Assembly: GCA_016705235.1 (NCBI GenBank)
Contig: JADIYP010000002.1
Location: forward strand, 1-64,000
DNA: 64,000 bases
From: Candidatus Leptovillus affinis
GTDB lineage: Bacteria > Chloroflexota > Anaerolineae > Promineifilales > Promineifilaceae
Reading direction: 5' to 3'
Position 1 is the stretch's first letter. Each line of letters begins with the position of its first letter. Below are positions 18,682-28,490 of the stretch, in pieces. Below the pieces are notes generated by a model. The model searched no databases. It saw only the letters and a list, made by a program, of their open reading frames with translations, and was not told where the DNA came from. Made by a program: the position numbers and the translations under genes.

Positions 18682-20013
18682 ATGCGAGCCAAAACCAACG
18701 TGTCGCCGTCACCAGATGTAGACGCAGGTGAATTGACCCTGCAATTACGGCTGCGCCTGCCGGTGGTATGGCTGGGTGTGCTGTTGGCGACGGCCGTTTT
18801 CCTGCCCGACCGCGTTTGGAACACCTTGTTGGTTGGGTTTGGCGGCATGTTCCTCATCGCCTATGCCTGGACCTATACCCTGGCCAAAGGTCTGCACGCC
18901 AACCGCAAGCTCCGCTACGGCTGGGTATCTGTCGGCGACCGCCTCAGCGAACAATTTGAACTGATCAATACCAGTCCGCTCCCCGCCCTCTGGGTGGAAA
19001 TCGAAGACGACTCCAATGTGCCTGGCTACAACCCGGCCATCGTGCAAAGCCTGAACGGCAGCAACTCCATTCGCTGGCGACAATCAGCTATTTGCGCCCG
19101 GCGCGGACAATTTCGCCTGGGGCCGTGGGCGCTGCGGACTGGTGATCCGTTTGGTATATTTTTGGCTACGCGAACTTATCCCGCCGCCAACGAAATCATC
19201 ATTCACCCACCCATTCACAGCACGCTGCCCATTCCCCTGCCCTCCGGGCAAAGCAGCGGCCGTTCTCATGCCCGTGAACGCACCTTGCAAGCCACCATCA
19301 ACGCCGCCAGCGTGCGCGATTATCACCCTGGCGACCCGTATCGCTGGATCCATTGGCGAATCAGCGCCCACCGCGACAACCTTTTTGTGCGCGAATTTGA
19401 CCTGGACATGGCCGGCGATCTGTGGCTGCTGCTGGACATGCAGGCCGCCGCGCAGTTGGGCGATGGCGCAATGGGCACCGAGGAACACGCAGTCCTGCTG
19501 GCGGCTTCGATTGGCGCGCGCGTGCTGCGCAGCAATCGCGGCGCCGGGCTGGCGGCTTATGGCCAACACCCGCAGGTGGTCACCCCGGGGCAAGGTGAAG
19601 GACAACAGTGGCGGCTGCTGCGCGCGTTGGCCCTGGTAAACGCCGACGGCGACGTTGACCTGGGCGTGGCCCTGCGCGATCTGGCCTATTTGGCGCGGCG
19701 GGGGAGCACGGCCGTCATCATCACCCCCAATGGCACGGCCGATTGGCTGCCCCAACTGCACAACCTGACGCGCAGCGGCGTGCAAGGCAGCGTCATCCTG
19801 CTCGATCGGCCCAGTTTTGGCGGCGAGGGCAGCAGCGAAGGAGTGCGCACCGCCATTCGCCAGCTCGGTTTTGCCGCTTACATCGTTCGCCAGGGGGATA
19901 TTGGCGAGCCGCTGGAAGAGCATGAGCGGCGCGGTTTTTGGGATTTTCGCGTGACGCCGCACGGCCGTGTCATCACCATTCACAACCCCTTGGAAGAGGG
20001 TAACAAACGCTGA
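18682..20013 (+). CDS. DUF58-domain protein (MoxR-associated type)
   Basis: I choose ATG 18682 (MRAKTNVSPSPD), giving 443 residues. A TTG frame from 18592 is possible; neither start has a good ribosome site. Two hydrophobic segments near residues 26-70 are followed by a soluble region. The DUF58 signature is plain: VRDYHPGDPYRWIHWRISA with FVREFD just after, near residues 210-240, then a von Willebrand-A-like stretch starting LWLLLDMQAAA. DUF58 proteins often pair with MoxR ATPases and transglutaminase-like membrane proteins; here the transglutaminase gene follows at 20053. No MoxR gene is visible. The function is probably envelope-related assembly, not proven. Confidence 0.85.
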   Translation: MRAKTNVSPSPDVDAGELTLQLRLRLPVVWLGVLLATAVFLPDRVWNTLLVGFGGMFLIAYAWTYTLAKGLHANRKLRYGWVSVGDRLSEQFELINTSPLPALWVEIEDDSNVPGYNPAIVQSLNGSNSIRWRQSAICARRGQFRLGPWALRTGDPFGIFLATRTYPAANEIIIHPPIHSTLPIPLPSGQSSGRSHARERTLQATINAASVRDYHPGDPYRWIHWRISAHRDNLFVREFDLDMAGDLWLLLDMQAAAQLGDGAMGTEEHAVLLAASIGARVLRSNRGAGLAAYGQHPQVVTPGQGEGQQWRLLRALALVNADGDVDLGVALRDLAYLARRGSTAVIITPNGTADWLPQLHNLTRSGVQGSVILLDRPSFGGEGSSEGVRTAIRQLGFAAYIVRQGDIGEPLEEHERRGFWDFRVTPHGRVITIHNPLEEGNKR

Positions 20014-20052
20014 CACAACCGGCGTTTAGGAACGTAAGACTGGATTTTTCTC

Positions 20053-22380
20053 ATGGTTGCTGAAACGATCGTTTGGGCCTGGAAACGCTTCCGTCCCAGA
20101 GAGGGCTGGCTGGTGCTGGCGGTAGTCGTGGCGCTGGTTGCCTGCCTGATCGGGGCCGTGCAAGAAGTGAACTGGGTTCCAGAATCGGCTGTGGTTATGG
20201 CGACGGCCGTTCCTGGCCTGCTGTTGGGCATCTTGCTGGCCAAACGGAACATCAGTCCGCGTTTTGCCTGGACGCTGCTGACGCTGTACGGCCTCCTGGT
20301 GACGATGAGTTACCTGGCGAATCTACTGCCGCCAACGGCCGTTTGGCGGCAAGGCTGGTGGTCGGCGGTCGATTACTGGCGGCAAAACAGCGCCCTGTTC
20401 AGCGACCGCCTGGCCGGTTGGGTGATCGCCGTGATTGGCGGCAACCGCAGCCAGGAAACCGTGGGCTTTGCTCTGGGGTTGGGCCTGGGCGGCTGGTTTT
20501 TAGCCGCTTACACCGCCTGGGTCACGTTTCGCCAGCGACGGCCGTTAATCGGGCTGACCGTTTTGGGGTTTGCTCTGGCCGTCAACAACTACTTCGGCCT
20601 GGCCGAATTGTGGTGGCTGGCCATATTTGTCGGTCTGGCCGTCTTTCTGGTTTCGCTCGTTCATTACACCGAGATGGAAGAAAGCTGGCAAAAGGCGAGC
20701 ATTGATTATTCATCAGAGATTCGGCTCGAACTGCTGCTGCTGGGCGGGGGCATCGCCATGAGCTTGCTCACGTTATCCATGACCTTGCCCGCTTTCAGCC
20801 TGACCAAACTGGTGGAAGCGTTTCGCAGCCAACCGGCCGTCGCCGAAATTGAAGATACGCTCGAAAGCGCGTTTGGCGGCGTCAACCAGCCGCGACAGGC
20901 GGGGCGCAGTCCCGGCGCGCCGGGCGGCGGCGGACTCCTGCCGCGAACCTACCTGCTGGGCACGCCGCCAGACCTTCAGGCACAGGTGGTCATGACGGCG
21001 ACGGTAGAAATTGCCGGAACCAACGGCCAATGGCTGCCGGCCACGGCCAACATGATGCGCGGCGCGCATTGGCGCGCCCTCAGCTACAACGTGTACACCG
21101 GGCGCGGCTGGGCACTGTCTGAGGAACGAGAGGAACCATTCGCCGCCGGGCAGCCCATCCCCCTGCCCGCCGCCGCCGGGCAAACCCCCATTCGGCAGAA
21201 CGTATTTTGGCAGTACGACAACCGCCTCATCCGGTACACAATGGGCCTGCCGGTGAGCTTCGACCATGACGTGGTAGTCCTCTGGCGCGGGCGCGACGAT
21301 CTGGCACGGGTGCAAGGCACGCCGGAAGAATACCTGGCCGTTTCCAGCCTGACAACAGCCAGCGCGGCGGCTTTACGCGCCACGGCCGTGGCCGACGTGC
21401 CTTCTACAATCCTTGCTCGCTACACGCAATTACCGCCCAGTTTACCCGAACGCATCCCGGCGCTGGCCCAGGAAATCGCCGGAAACTTGCCCAACCCCTA
21501 CGATCAGGCGCTGGCCCTGGAGCGTTTTTTGCGCCAATACCCGTATTCGCTGGATGTAGCTTCGCCCCCGCCGGAGCAAGACCCGGTGGATTATTTTTTG
21601 TTTGATTTGCAGACAGGGTACTGCGATTATTACGCGTCGGCGATGGCTGTGCTGGCCCGTAGTCTGGGCCTGCCGGCGCGGCTGGCGGTGGGGTATCTGG
21701 CGCAGCCGCCAGATGAAACCGGCGCGCAAACCATCCGGCAGCTAGACGGGCATTCGTGGACCGAGATTTATTTTGCCGGGTACGGCTGGGTGGAGTTTGA
21801 GCCGACGGCCGCTTTTGCCAGCCCCCATGAGGGAGAACGGCCGTTCGCCGCCGCCGACACGCGCTTCGATGAGCCAACATTTCCCAGCACGGCCGTGCCG
21901 CCGCGTGAACCGGCTGCCGTTCGGCCGTCCTGGCTGATCATTGCCGCGAGGATAGGGGTCGTGGGGCTGCTGGGTCTGGCCGTGTGGGCATGGTGGCGGC
22001 GCAGCCAGCAGGCGAACAAGAGCAGGCAAGACGAGGTGGTGGCGGTGTACGGCCGTTTGCAAGAGCAAGCAAAACGGCTGGATCAGCCCGCGCAGGGCAG
22101 CCAGACGCCATCTGAATTTAGCGCGTCCCTGCAAGAACGGCTGGGACCATTTGGGCAGCACCGACGTCTGGCTCATCTGGTGGCACAGGCCAATTCAGAC
22201 GTCGCGCGCCTGACAGATTTGTTTAATTCGCGCCGATACGCCCACCGTTCACTGGAAGCAGACCAGGAAGATGAACAGGCGGAAAAGACATGGCGGGGAT
22301 TGAAACGGCCGTTGTGGCTGTTGTGGGCCGCAAAAAAATTGCAGACTAGGCCACAAACACCTAAGAAAACAATGAAGTAA
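20053..22380 (+). CDS. Transglutaminase-like (TgpA-type) membrane protein
   Basis: The 775-residue protein has about six hydrophobic segments in its first 250 residues, a large outside domain, and a further membrane segment near 645 (WLIIAARIGVVGLLGLAVWA) before a cytoplasmic DUF4129-like tail. The transglutaminase-like core is readable: Cys in QTGYCDYYASAMAVLARSLG (about residue 524), His in DGHSWTEIYF (about 567) and the following GWVEFEPT. These match the Cys-His-Asp arrangement of the family, so it should be catalytically capable as a peptidase or crosslinker. It follows the DUF58 gene by 39 bp, the usual pairing. No strong ribosome site is seen at the start. Confidence 0.88.
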   Translation: MVAETIVWAWKRFRPREGWLVLAVVVALVACLIGAVQEVNWVPESAVVMATAVPGLLLGILLAKRNISPRFAWTLLTLYGLLVTMSYLANLLPPTAVWRQGWWSAVDYWRQNSALFSDRLAGWVIAVIGGNRSQETVGFALGLGLGGWFLAAYTAWVTFRQRRPLIGLTVLGFALAVNNYFGLAELWWLAIFVGLAVFLVSLVHYTEMEESWQKASIDYSSEIRLELLLLGGGIAMSLLTLSMTLPAFSLTKLVEAFRSQPAVAEIEDTLESAFGGVNQPRQAGRSPGAPGGGGLLPRTYLLGTPPDLQAQVVMTATVEIAGTNGQWLPATANMMRGAHWRALSYNVYTGRGWALSEEREEPFAAGQPIPLPAAAGQTPIRQNVFWQYDNRLIRYTMGLPVSFDHDVVVLWRGRDDLARVQGTPEEYLAVSSLTTASAAALRATAVADVPSTILARYTQLPPSLPERIPALAQEIAGNLPNPYDQALALERFLRQYPYSLDVASPPPEQDPVDYFLFDLQTGYCDYYASAMAVLARSLGLPARLAVGYLAQPPDETGAQTIRQLDGHSWTEIYFAGYGWVEFEPTAAFASPHEGERPFAAADTRFDEPTFPSTAVPPREPAAVRPSWLIIAARIGVVGLLGLAVWAWWRRSQQANKSRQDEVVAVYGRLQEQAKRLDQPAQGSQTPSEFSASLQERLGPFGQHRRLAHLVAQANSDVARLTDLFNSRRYAHRSLEADQEDEQAEKTWRGLKRPLWLLWAAKKLQTRPQTPKKTMK

Positions 22381-22531
22381 TCCTCCCCGATAAGCCCGCA
22401 CTGCTGATTTGTGGGATAATCCTAATGTGGTCAGCAGCGCATGGCGGGTACCGTAACCGGCTGCCAGCCACAAATGACCCGCGACCCGCCATGAATACCA
22501 TTTTTCAATCTAGTTAGCCTGGAGAAATTAC

Positions 22532-25399
22532 ATGAGCCGCGACCCAAACGATATCCCCGAAGTATTTCGCCGCGCGATGCGCGATGCGGGCTGGGATTAC
22601 GGGACCGAAAACGACGACGATAAACGCCCCCCCTTTCCACCACGACCAGATCGTCCTGCTGAACCGCCACGACCAAACCGCACGCTGTGGATATTGGCCA
22701 TTATTTTCCTGTTGATTATCAGCTTCAATTGGATTGTGACAACCTACACCGATTTGCTCTGGTTCCAAAAAATGAGCTACGAATCTGTCTGGTTGACCCA
22801 ATTTGGTTGGAAAATCGCCCTATTTGTGATCGGGTTTTTGGTAGCTTTAGGATTGTTGTGGGGCAACTGGCATCTGGCCCGCCAGCGAGCGATTCGCAAC
22901 ACGCCGCCAATGCAGCCGCAGCTTCTGAAAATCCCCGGCGCGCGTTGGGTGATTGCCGGGTTTGCCATCTTTTTAGCCCTCGGTTTCGCCTCCAGCCTAT
23001 CGGCGCAGTGGGAGCAATTTTTGCTATTTTTGAACAGTGTGCCATTTGGCGTCAGCGATCCAATCTTCAATCAGGATGTGAGCTTTTATTTGTTTGCGCT
23101 GCCCATTTTTGATTTGATACAAGGATGGCTGGGATCGCTGTTGTTTATGACGACGGCCGGGGTGGCGCTGCTGTACGCCGGAAATAATTTGCCGGACATT
23201 CAGCAAGGGCGTTGGAAGCCGCAGCACATCCCCTATGTGCGCAAACATGTGGCGCTGCTGCTCACGCTGCTGCTAAGCGTGTGGGCAATTGGTTATTGGC
23301 TGGATATTTACCACCTGCTGTATTCGCCGGGCGGCGCGGTATTTGGCGCAACCTACACGGATATGAATGCGACTTTGTGGGCGCTGCGGGCGCAGATGCT
23401 GTTTATGAGTCTGGCAGCGGTGGCGGCATTGTACACCTATTTCCGCTTCAATTTACGGCCGTTACTCATCACCGGCGGCTTATGGCTGTTGTCGGTGGTG
23501 GTTTTAGGCGGGTTGTACCCGGCTTTGCTCCAACGGTATGCCGTGGAACCAAACGAATTGGAACGGGAACGGCCGTACATCCTCAACAACATCAACTTCA
23601 CCCGCCTGGCCTACAATTTAGACCAGGTGAACTCGCAGCCTTTTAGCGACATCGCCGTGCTCGATCAGGAAGTATTGAGCGATGTCAAAGCGGAGGCGAT
23701 TTTACGTAACATTCGCCTGTGGGATTATCGGCCGCTCCATGACACCTACACACAGCTTCAGGCTTTGCGCCCCTATTACCAATTTGGTGAAATCGACATT
23801 GACCGCTACCAGATCAATGGGCAGACGCGCCAGGTGATGTTGGCGGTGCGCGAACTCAACAAAGCCAATCTGAGCAACCCGACCTGGGTCAACCGCAATC
23901 TGGAATTTACGCATGGGTTCGGCCTGGTGATGAACCCGGTGGATCAGGTAACGCCAGACGGCCAGCCCACCTTCTACATACAAGACATTCCCCCCCAAAG
24001 CAACGTGCCTGAAATTCAGATCACCCAGCCGGAAATTTATTTTGGCGAATTGATGAGCGATGAAGTGTACGTAAACAGCAACCGGCCCAGCTTTAGCTAC
24101 CCCAGCGGCAACGAAAATGTGGAATCGGTGTACACCGGCACGGGCGGCGTGCCGTTGGATTCATTCCTCAAGCGGCTGGCGTTTGCCCTGCGGCTGGCCG
24201 ACATGAATGTCATTTTGACGAACGAAATTGACAACAACTCAGGCGTGATGTTGTACCGGCCCATTCGGGAACGCGTGGCCAAGATCGCCCCGTTTCTGAC
24301 GCTGGACAGCGATCCGTATATCGTGGTGGACGAAAACGGCCGTCTCATCTGGATTCTCGACGCCTATACCACCAGCGACAAATTCCCTTACGCCACCTTT
24401 GGCACGAACGGATTCAATTACATCCGCAATTCGGCCAAAATCACCATCGACGCCTACAATGGTACGGTGAATTTTTACATCGCCGACACCCAAGACCCCA
24501 TTATTCAGGCGTATGACAGCGCGTTTCCGGGTCTGTTCCAGCCATTGGCCAACATGCCGGCGGATCTCGTCTCGCACATACGCTACCCCGAAGGCTTGTT
24601 CCGCATCCAGACTGAAAAATATCTGAAATATCACATGACCGATGAACGCGTTTTCTACAATCAAGAAGATTTGTGGGAAGTGCCGACAGAAATTTTTGAT
24701 GGCGCGGAACAGTTGATGGAGCCTTATTACGTGACCATGCCGCTGCCGGGCAATGTGGCCTCGGAATACTTGCTGATTCAACCGCTGACGCCGGTGGGCA
24801 AACCAAACATGATCGCCTGGATGGCTGCCCGCAACGACGTGCCAAACTACGGCGACCTGGTGGTGTACGAGCTGCCAAAACAAGAGTTGGTATTTGGACC
24901 TTTGCAAGTTGAAGGGCGTATCGACCAGGAACCGGAAATTTCGCAGCAGTTTTCGCTGTGGGACCAGCGCGGATCGCGGGTGATACGCGGTAATTTGCTG
25001 GTGATTCCGATTGGCGCGAGCTTTTTGTATGTAGAGCCGGTGTATTTGTTATCCGACACCAGCGCGCTGCCGGAACTGAAGCGGGTGATTGTGGCTACGG
25101 ACACGCGGATTGCCATGGATGTGACACTGAGCGGCGCGTTACAATCGCTCCTGGGAGAAGAACCGGGTCAGATTGTGATTGAAGACGTCGCGCCTGAGGC
25201 TGTTCCCACGCCAGAAGCCGGGGCAACGGCCGTTCCCCTGCCCACCGACGCCTCCGTCGAACAGCTCATCCAATCTGCCAATGAACACTTTGAGGCGGCG
25301 GAGGCGGCACAGCGCGACGGCGATTGGGCCACTTATGGCGAGGAAATCGACGCCCTGCAATTAGACCTGGACCAACTGATGCAGTTAACCGGGCAGTAA
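22532..25399 (+). CDS. UPF0182-family membrane protein
   Basis: The 955-residue protein has a charged 45-residue N-terminus rich in Asp and Pro, then about seven hydrophobic segments up to residue 330. A long extracytoplasmic region follows, with family-like stretches such as RPYILNNINFTRLAYNLD, VESVYTGTGGVPLDSF, PYIVVDENGRLIWILDAYT and YNGTVNFYIADTQDPI. UPF0182 proteins are widespread in Actinobacteria, Chloroflexota and Cyanobacteria, and their function is not known. The C-terminus carries an acidic helix-forming tail (EHFEAAEAAQRDGDWATYGE). The start is behind GGAGA. It lies downstream of the DUF58-transglutaminase pair but is separated by 150 bp, so it may have its own promoter. Confidence 0.93.
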   Translation: MSRDPNDIPEVFRRAMRDAGWDYGTENDDDKRPPFPPRPDRPAEPPRPNRTLWILAIIFLLIISFNWIVTTYTDLLWFQKMSYESVWLTQFGWKIALFVIGFLVALGLLWGNWHLARQRAIRNTPPMQPQLLKIPGARWVIAGFAIFLALGFASSLSAQWEQFLLFLNSVPFGVSDPIFNQDVSFYLFALPIFDLIQGWLGSLLFMTTAGVALLYAGNNLPDIQQGRWKPQHIPYVRKHVALLLTLLLSVWAIGYWLDIYHLLYSPGGAVFGATYTDMNATLWALRAQMLFMSLAAVAALYTYFRFNLRPLLITGGLWLLSVVVLGGLYPALLQRYAVEPNELERERPYILNNINFTRLAYNLDQVNSQPFSDIAVLDQEVLSDVKAEAILRNIRLWDYRPLHDTYTQLQALRPYYQFGEIDIDRYQINGQTRQVMLAVRELNKANLSNPTWVNRNLEFTHGFGLVMNPVDQVTPDGQPTFYIQDIPPQSNVPEIQITQPEIYFGELMSDEVYVNSNRPSFSYPSGNENVESVYTGTGGVPLDSFLKRLAFALRLADMNVILTNEIDNNSGVMLYRPIRERVAKIAPFLTLDSDPYIVVDENGRLIWILDAYTTSDKFPYATFGTNGFNYIRNSAKITIDAYNGTVNFYIADTQDPIIQAYDSAFPGLFQPLANMPADLVSHIRYPEGLFRIQTEKYLKYHMTDERVFYNQEDLWEVPTEIFDGAEQLMEPYYVTMPLPGNVASEYLLIQPLTPVGKPNMIAWMAARNDVPNYGDLVVYELPKQELVFGPLQVEGRIDQEPEISQQFSLWDQRGSRVIRGNLLVIPIGASFLYVEPVYLLSDTSALPELKRVIVATDTRIAMDVTLSGALQSLLGEEPGQIVIEDVAPEAVPTPEAGATAVPLPTDASVEQLIQSANEHFEAAEAAQRDGDWATYGEEIDALQLDLDQLMQLTGQ

Positions 25400-25410
25400 G
25401 GTCGCATAAA

Positions 25411-25443
25411 GGGCGAGTAGCGCGCAACCCGCACTACTCGCCC
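25411..25443. terminator. Bidirectional terminator hairpin
   Basis: GGGCGAGTAG and CTACTCGCCC form a perfect 10-bp stem with a 13-base loop. It lies between the convergent UPF0182 and YjbQ genes. The right arm overlaps the last codons and the stop of the YjbQ gene. Confidence 0.65.
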
Positions 25444-25853
25444 ATGATCTGTAAAACCAGTTCCCGCCGTCGTGGGCGGTTGTCAAAATCGATGAAAATA
25501 ATTTGCTGCCAGGTGCCAAGGGTGAGACGGCCGTCTACAAATGGCACGCACAACGACGCCCCCAACAGAGCCGCCCGTACATGGCTGTGACCATTGCCAT
25601 CTCCCCAGCGGGCATTGTGAGCATAATCACGGTCTGGGTCCACAATCTCATCAAACAAACGGCGCAAGTCGTGTAAACAGCCTGCCTCATGCTCGATGGT
25701 CGTCACGCTGCTCGTTGCCGAGGGCGAAAAAATGGTGACGGTCCCGTTGCGCAGCCCTGCCTGCTGCACAGACATCACCACTTCGTTGGTGATGTCTAAA
25801 ATATCGCTGTGGCCTTTCGTCGGGAATTGAATAACATCTGTTTGCACAGTCAT
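25434..25853 (-). CDS. YjbQ/UPF0047-family protein
   Basis: The 139-residue protein starts at ATG 25853 behind GAGGA; a longer frame upstream overlaps the hydrolase gene and is not coding. Family features in order are a helical start with ITNEVVMSVQQAGLRNGTVT, then IFSPSATSSVTTIEHEAGCL, then a HARWGDGNGHSHVRAALLG-like core (here HNARWGDGNGHSHVRAALLG), then LTLGTWQQIIFIDFDNRPRR. YjbQ proteins are trimeric and can weakly replace thiamine-phosphate synthase in test systems; the natural role is unresolved. It lies 67 bp after the upstream hydrolase gene on the same strand and may be its operon partner. Confidence 0.93.
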   Translation of the reverse strand: MTVQTDVIQFPTKGHSDILDITNEVVMSVQQAGLRNGTVTIFSPSATSSVTTIEHEAGCLHDLRRLFDEIVDPDRDYAHNARWGDGNGHSHVRAALLGASLCVPFVDGRLTLGTWQQIIFIDFDNRPRRRELVLQIMGE

Positions 25854-25920
25854 GGGAAAATCCTCAAGTACAAATTCAAAGGAGCGAGGGAACCTGCGGT
25901 TTTTCTGCGCCGGGCTAATT

Positions 25921-27657
25921 TCAATCAAATAATACGGGCAGTTCCAGCGCGGAGGGGTGCGCGGCGTCATGGAAAATGGTCTGATCGGCCGACACCATGC
26001 GCGTGCTGGTGAGCACAGGCTCGCCGGTGCCAAGATTGCGGCTGACGCGCGGGTGCGCGCCGCTGGAAACCTGCAACCGGATGCGGTGACCAACCAGAAA
26101 ACGGTGGGCGGTGGCGCTGAGGTCGATTTCCAGGCACAAGCTGCCGTCGGGTTGGCGTTGGCCGCAGCCAGGTTCGACGCGCAGCAGGCCATCGCAAATG
26201 TTGAGGGAACGGCCGTCTGGCTGCACATCGCACAATCGGCCAAAAAAGTCGGTATAGGGGAGGCTCGATTGCCCATACAAGCGCAAACGCACCGGACCGA
26301 TCACGTCCAGATCGCGGAAAAGCGGCTGCGTGGTAAAAGTCAGCACATCAGGGCGGCTTTCCAGGGCGCGGTTGTCGGCTGCCCCGGCGGCTTTAGACAG
26401 CAGCGGGCCGGCGACGTTGGGCGTCGGGTCGGCGGGATCGTAGCGGTAATGGTCGGGTGGATTGGCGGCGGGCGGGGATTGCCGGGTGAGACGGCCGTCG
26501 CCGGTTTCATCACGCAGCAGGTAAAATTTTTCTGTCCGCGCCGGTGGCGGCCAATGGTCAAAACTGCGCCATTCGTCTGCGCCCATCACATAAACCTGGA
26601 CCGGGTTGGGGCGTAGATCGTCTTTTTTGTCTTTTAGATGCGCGTCGAACCAGACAAGGGTATCGCCGATGGTTTGCAACTGCTTGCCAAAGCTAAAATG
26701 ATGCCAGGGGCCGATGGTGAGATACGGCCGTTTGCCCATGGTTTGCAGCCGCATAAAATCGTCCAACAAGCCGGGCAGAAAAATATCGTACCAGCCGCCC
26801 ATGAAGTGAACCGGCGCGTCTACCTGAGTCACGGTGGGCTTGAGATCAACTTGAGCAAAATATGGGTCGTTTTCTTTGCCAAAATGCTTCACCCAGGTGC
26901 GGAAAAAAGGAACTTTCTTTTCCAGAACCACCTCGTCGGCTGTGCTGATGGGCAAATGCATAAACCCGTCGGCCAGGTAATGATCCTGAACGGCTGGCTG
27001 CAAAATTTTACGTAGGCGGCCAAGCGATATGGTTTTGCTTTCTGTCATCACCTCGGTAATAAACACCCAGCGCAAAATGGTGTCTAACGCCGCGCCGTTG
27101 TCGGCCAGGTCTACCATGTTGGATTGGGTAACGAGCGGAGCAAGCGCCCGAACGGCGCCATCAGCGGCAGCGGCGGCCCACTGCACGTAGCCAAGGTAAC
27201 TTGGCCCCCACATGCCCACCTGCCCGTCGGCCCAAGGCTGGGCCACAATCCAGCGCACGGTTGCGCCGCCGTCAGCCTGTTCATGGACGAATGGCTCGAA
27301 TTCTCCTTCGGAATCGAAACGGCCGCGTACATCCTGGCACACCACGTTATAGCCGCGTTCGGCAAAGCGTTGGGAGATGAAGACCATGGGCAAGCCCATG
27401 GTTCCAGAACGGCCGTAAGGGGTGCGCAAAAGAACAGTGGGTAACGGCCGTTTGGAATGCGGCAGATAAAGATCACTCGCCAGGTGAACGCCATCGGGCA
27501 TAGGCAGGCGCACATTACGCTGCACGGCTACTTTGTAATGAGCAGGGGGGAGAGCTAAAGCCTTCTCGAAGATCGTTTTGCGGAAAAGGTAGGCAACGGC
27601 CGTGCCCGCCCCAATTACGCCCAATCCTGCCAGACCAATGGATGACTTCGTATTCAT
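25921..27657 (-). CDS. CocE/NonD-family hydrolase (X-Pro peptidase S15 type)
   Basis: The 578-residue protein is chosen to start at ATG 27657 behind GGGGGAG; the open frame upstream is unlikely to be coding. The first 30 residues hold a hydrophobic stretch (GLAGLGVIGAGTAVAYLF), so it is probably membrane-anchored or exported. The alpha/beta hydrolase part shows PMPDGVHLASDLYLP, LRTPYGRSG, DVRGRFDSEGEF and the serine elbow GPSYLG near residue 160. The C-terminal jelly-roll domain shows the VGHRIRLQVSS segment. Members cleave esters or amides such as acyl or dipeptide substrates; the substrate cannot be told here. It precedes the YjbQ gene. Confidence 0.9.
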   Translation of the reverse strand: MNTKSSIGLAGLGVIGAGTAVAYLFRKTIFEKALALPPAHYKVAVQRNVRLPMPDGVHLASDLYLPHSKRPLPTVLLRTPYGRSGTMGLPMVFISQRFAERGYNVVCQDVRGRFDSEGEFEPFVHEQADGGATVRWIVAQPWADGQVGMWGPSYLGYVQWAAAAADGAVRALAPLVTQSNMVDLADNGAALDTILRWVFITEVMTESKTISLGRLRKILQPAVQDHYLADGFMHLPISTADEVVLEKKVPFFRTWVKHFGKENDPYFAQVDLKPTVTQVDAPVHFMGGWYDIFLPGLLDDFMRLQTMGKRPYLTIGPWHHFSFGKQLQTIGDTLVWFDAHLKDKKDDLRPNPVQVYVMGADEWRSFDHWPPPARTEKFYLLRDETGDGRLTRQSPPAANPPDHYRYDPADPTPNVAGPLLSKAAGAADNRALESRPDVLTFTTQPLFRDLDVIGPVRLRLYGQSSLPYTDFFGRLCDVQPDGRSLNICDGLLRVEPGCGQRQPDGSLCLEIDLSATAHRFLVGHRIRLQVSSGAHPRVSRNLGTGEPVLTSTRMVSADQTIFHDAAHPSALELPVLFD

Positions 27658-27800
27658 ACTCCCCCTGGTGTTTGTGCGTCCGGGCAGAAAAATCAAACCT
27701 GCCGGACCAACCTGTAGTTTGATGCGTACAGTGTGGAGGGCTGTTGGCGGAGCAATCCGACAAAAGCCCGCCACACTGGCAAAAAACAGCTAAGGCAGGC

Positions 27801-28316
27801 TTATGCAGCCGCCGCTTCCTCTTCCTCGTCACTCTGGCCGCTGAACAAGTCACGCAGCTTGTTCTCGTTTTCAGTGGACAATGATGTTTTCAAAATCGTT
27901 GGGTTAAACTCTTTCACTTCATCCATCAGCTTGTCGACGGTGGCTTGATGCACCAACAAGAACAAAGCCGAATGGCCCGGCTCGATGGTGCTGCCCACTT
28001 CCTTAATAAAGGCGTCATCCACGCCAATATCGGAAAATTTCCCGGCCAGGGCGCCCGTTACCGCGCCAATAGCCAGACCCAACCAGGGCATCCAAAACAG
28101 CAGCCCAATTAACATGCCCCAAAAAGCGCCGCCCAGAGCGCCGGCGCCTGTCAGGCTGGTGACTTGCTTCACTTTGACTTTGCCATCGTCTTTGCGCACA
28201 ATCACGGCCGCATCTTCCAGGCTGATGATGTGCTGGGACTGTAATTTGATCAACTTGTCACGAAGCTGAAAAGCGCCATCAGCGTTATCAAACGCTAAAA
28301 CAATCAGATCACTCAT
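27801..28316 (-). CDS. DUF1269 membrane protein
   Basis: The 171-residue protein begins MSDLIVLAFDNADGAFQLRD behind AGGAGA. After an N-terminal alpha/beta domain with VIVRKDDGKVKVKQ, there is a glycine-rich hydrophobic hairpin (GALGGAFWGMLIGLLFWMPW with GLAIGAVTGALAGKFSDIGV) and then a C-terminal soluble part. It ends in an acidic Glu/Ala tail. DUF1269 proteins are poorly studied; they resemble general stress proteins with a glycine-zipper membrane hairpin. The next gene upstream (28487-29233) has the same layout, so this is a paralogous pair, separated by a MITE-like repeat. Confidence 0.88.
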   Translation of the reverse strand: MSDLIVLAFDNADGAFQLRDKLIKLQSQHIISLEDAAVIVRKDDGKVKVKQVTSLTGAGALGGAFWGMLIGLLFWMPWLGLAIGAVTGALAGKFSDIGVDDAFIKEVGSTIEPGHSALFLLVHQATVDKLMDEVKEFNPTILKTSLSTENENKLRDLFSGQSDEEEEAAAA

Positions 28317-28383
28317 GGTTTTCTCCTAACTATGGGTTGATAATAATCTGCGCTACGACAGTTTATTTGTTTCGGCGCGCGCT

Positions 28384-28490
28384 AACGGTCTGTCGGAGAA
28401 CCTCTTTTTGTAGCCGGGGTATCCTTACCCCGCCTCTGGAAGACGCGGTAAGAAACCACGGCTACGGGTACTTTGCCGACAAACTGCTAG
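28384..28490. repeat. MITE-like element, copy 1
   Basis: About 105 bp with imperfect terminal inverted repeats (GGTCTGTCGGAGAACC at one end; complement of AGCAGTTTGTCGG at the other) and two inner palindromic arms around GTAGCCGGGGTATCC and GGTAAGAAACCACGGCTAC. An inverted copy at 47326-47432 differs at about five positions. Its right end (CTAG) contains the stop codon of the DUF1269 gene beside it. Confidence 0.75.
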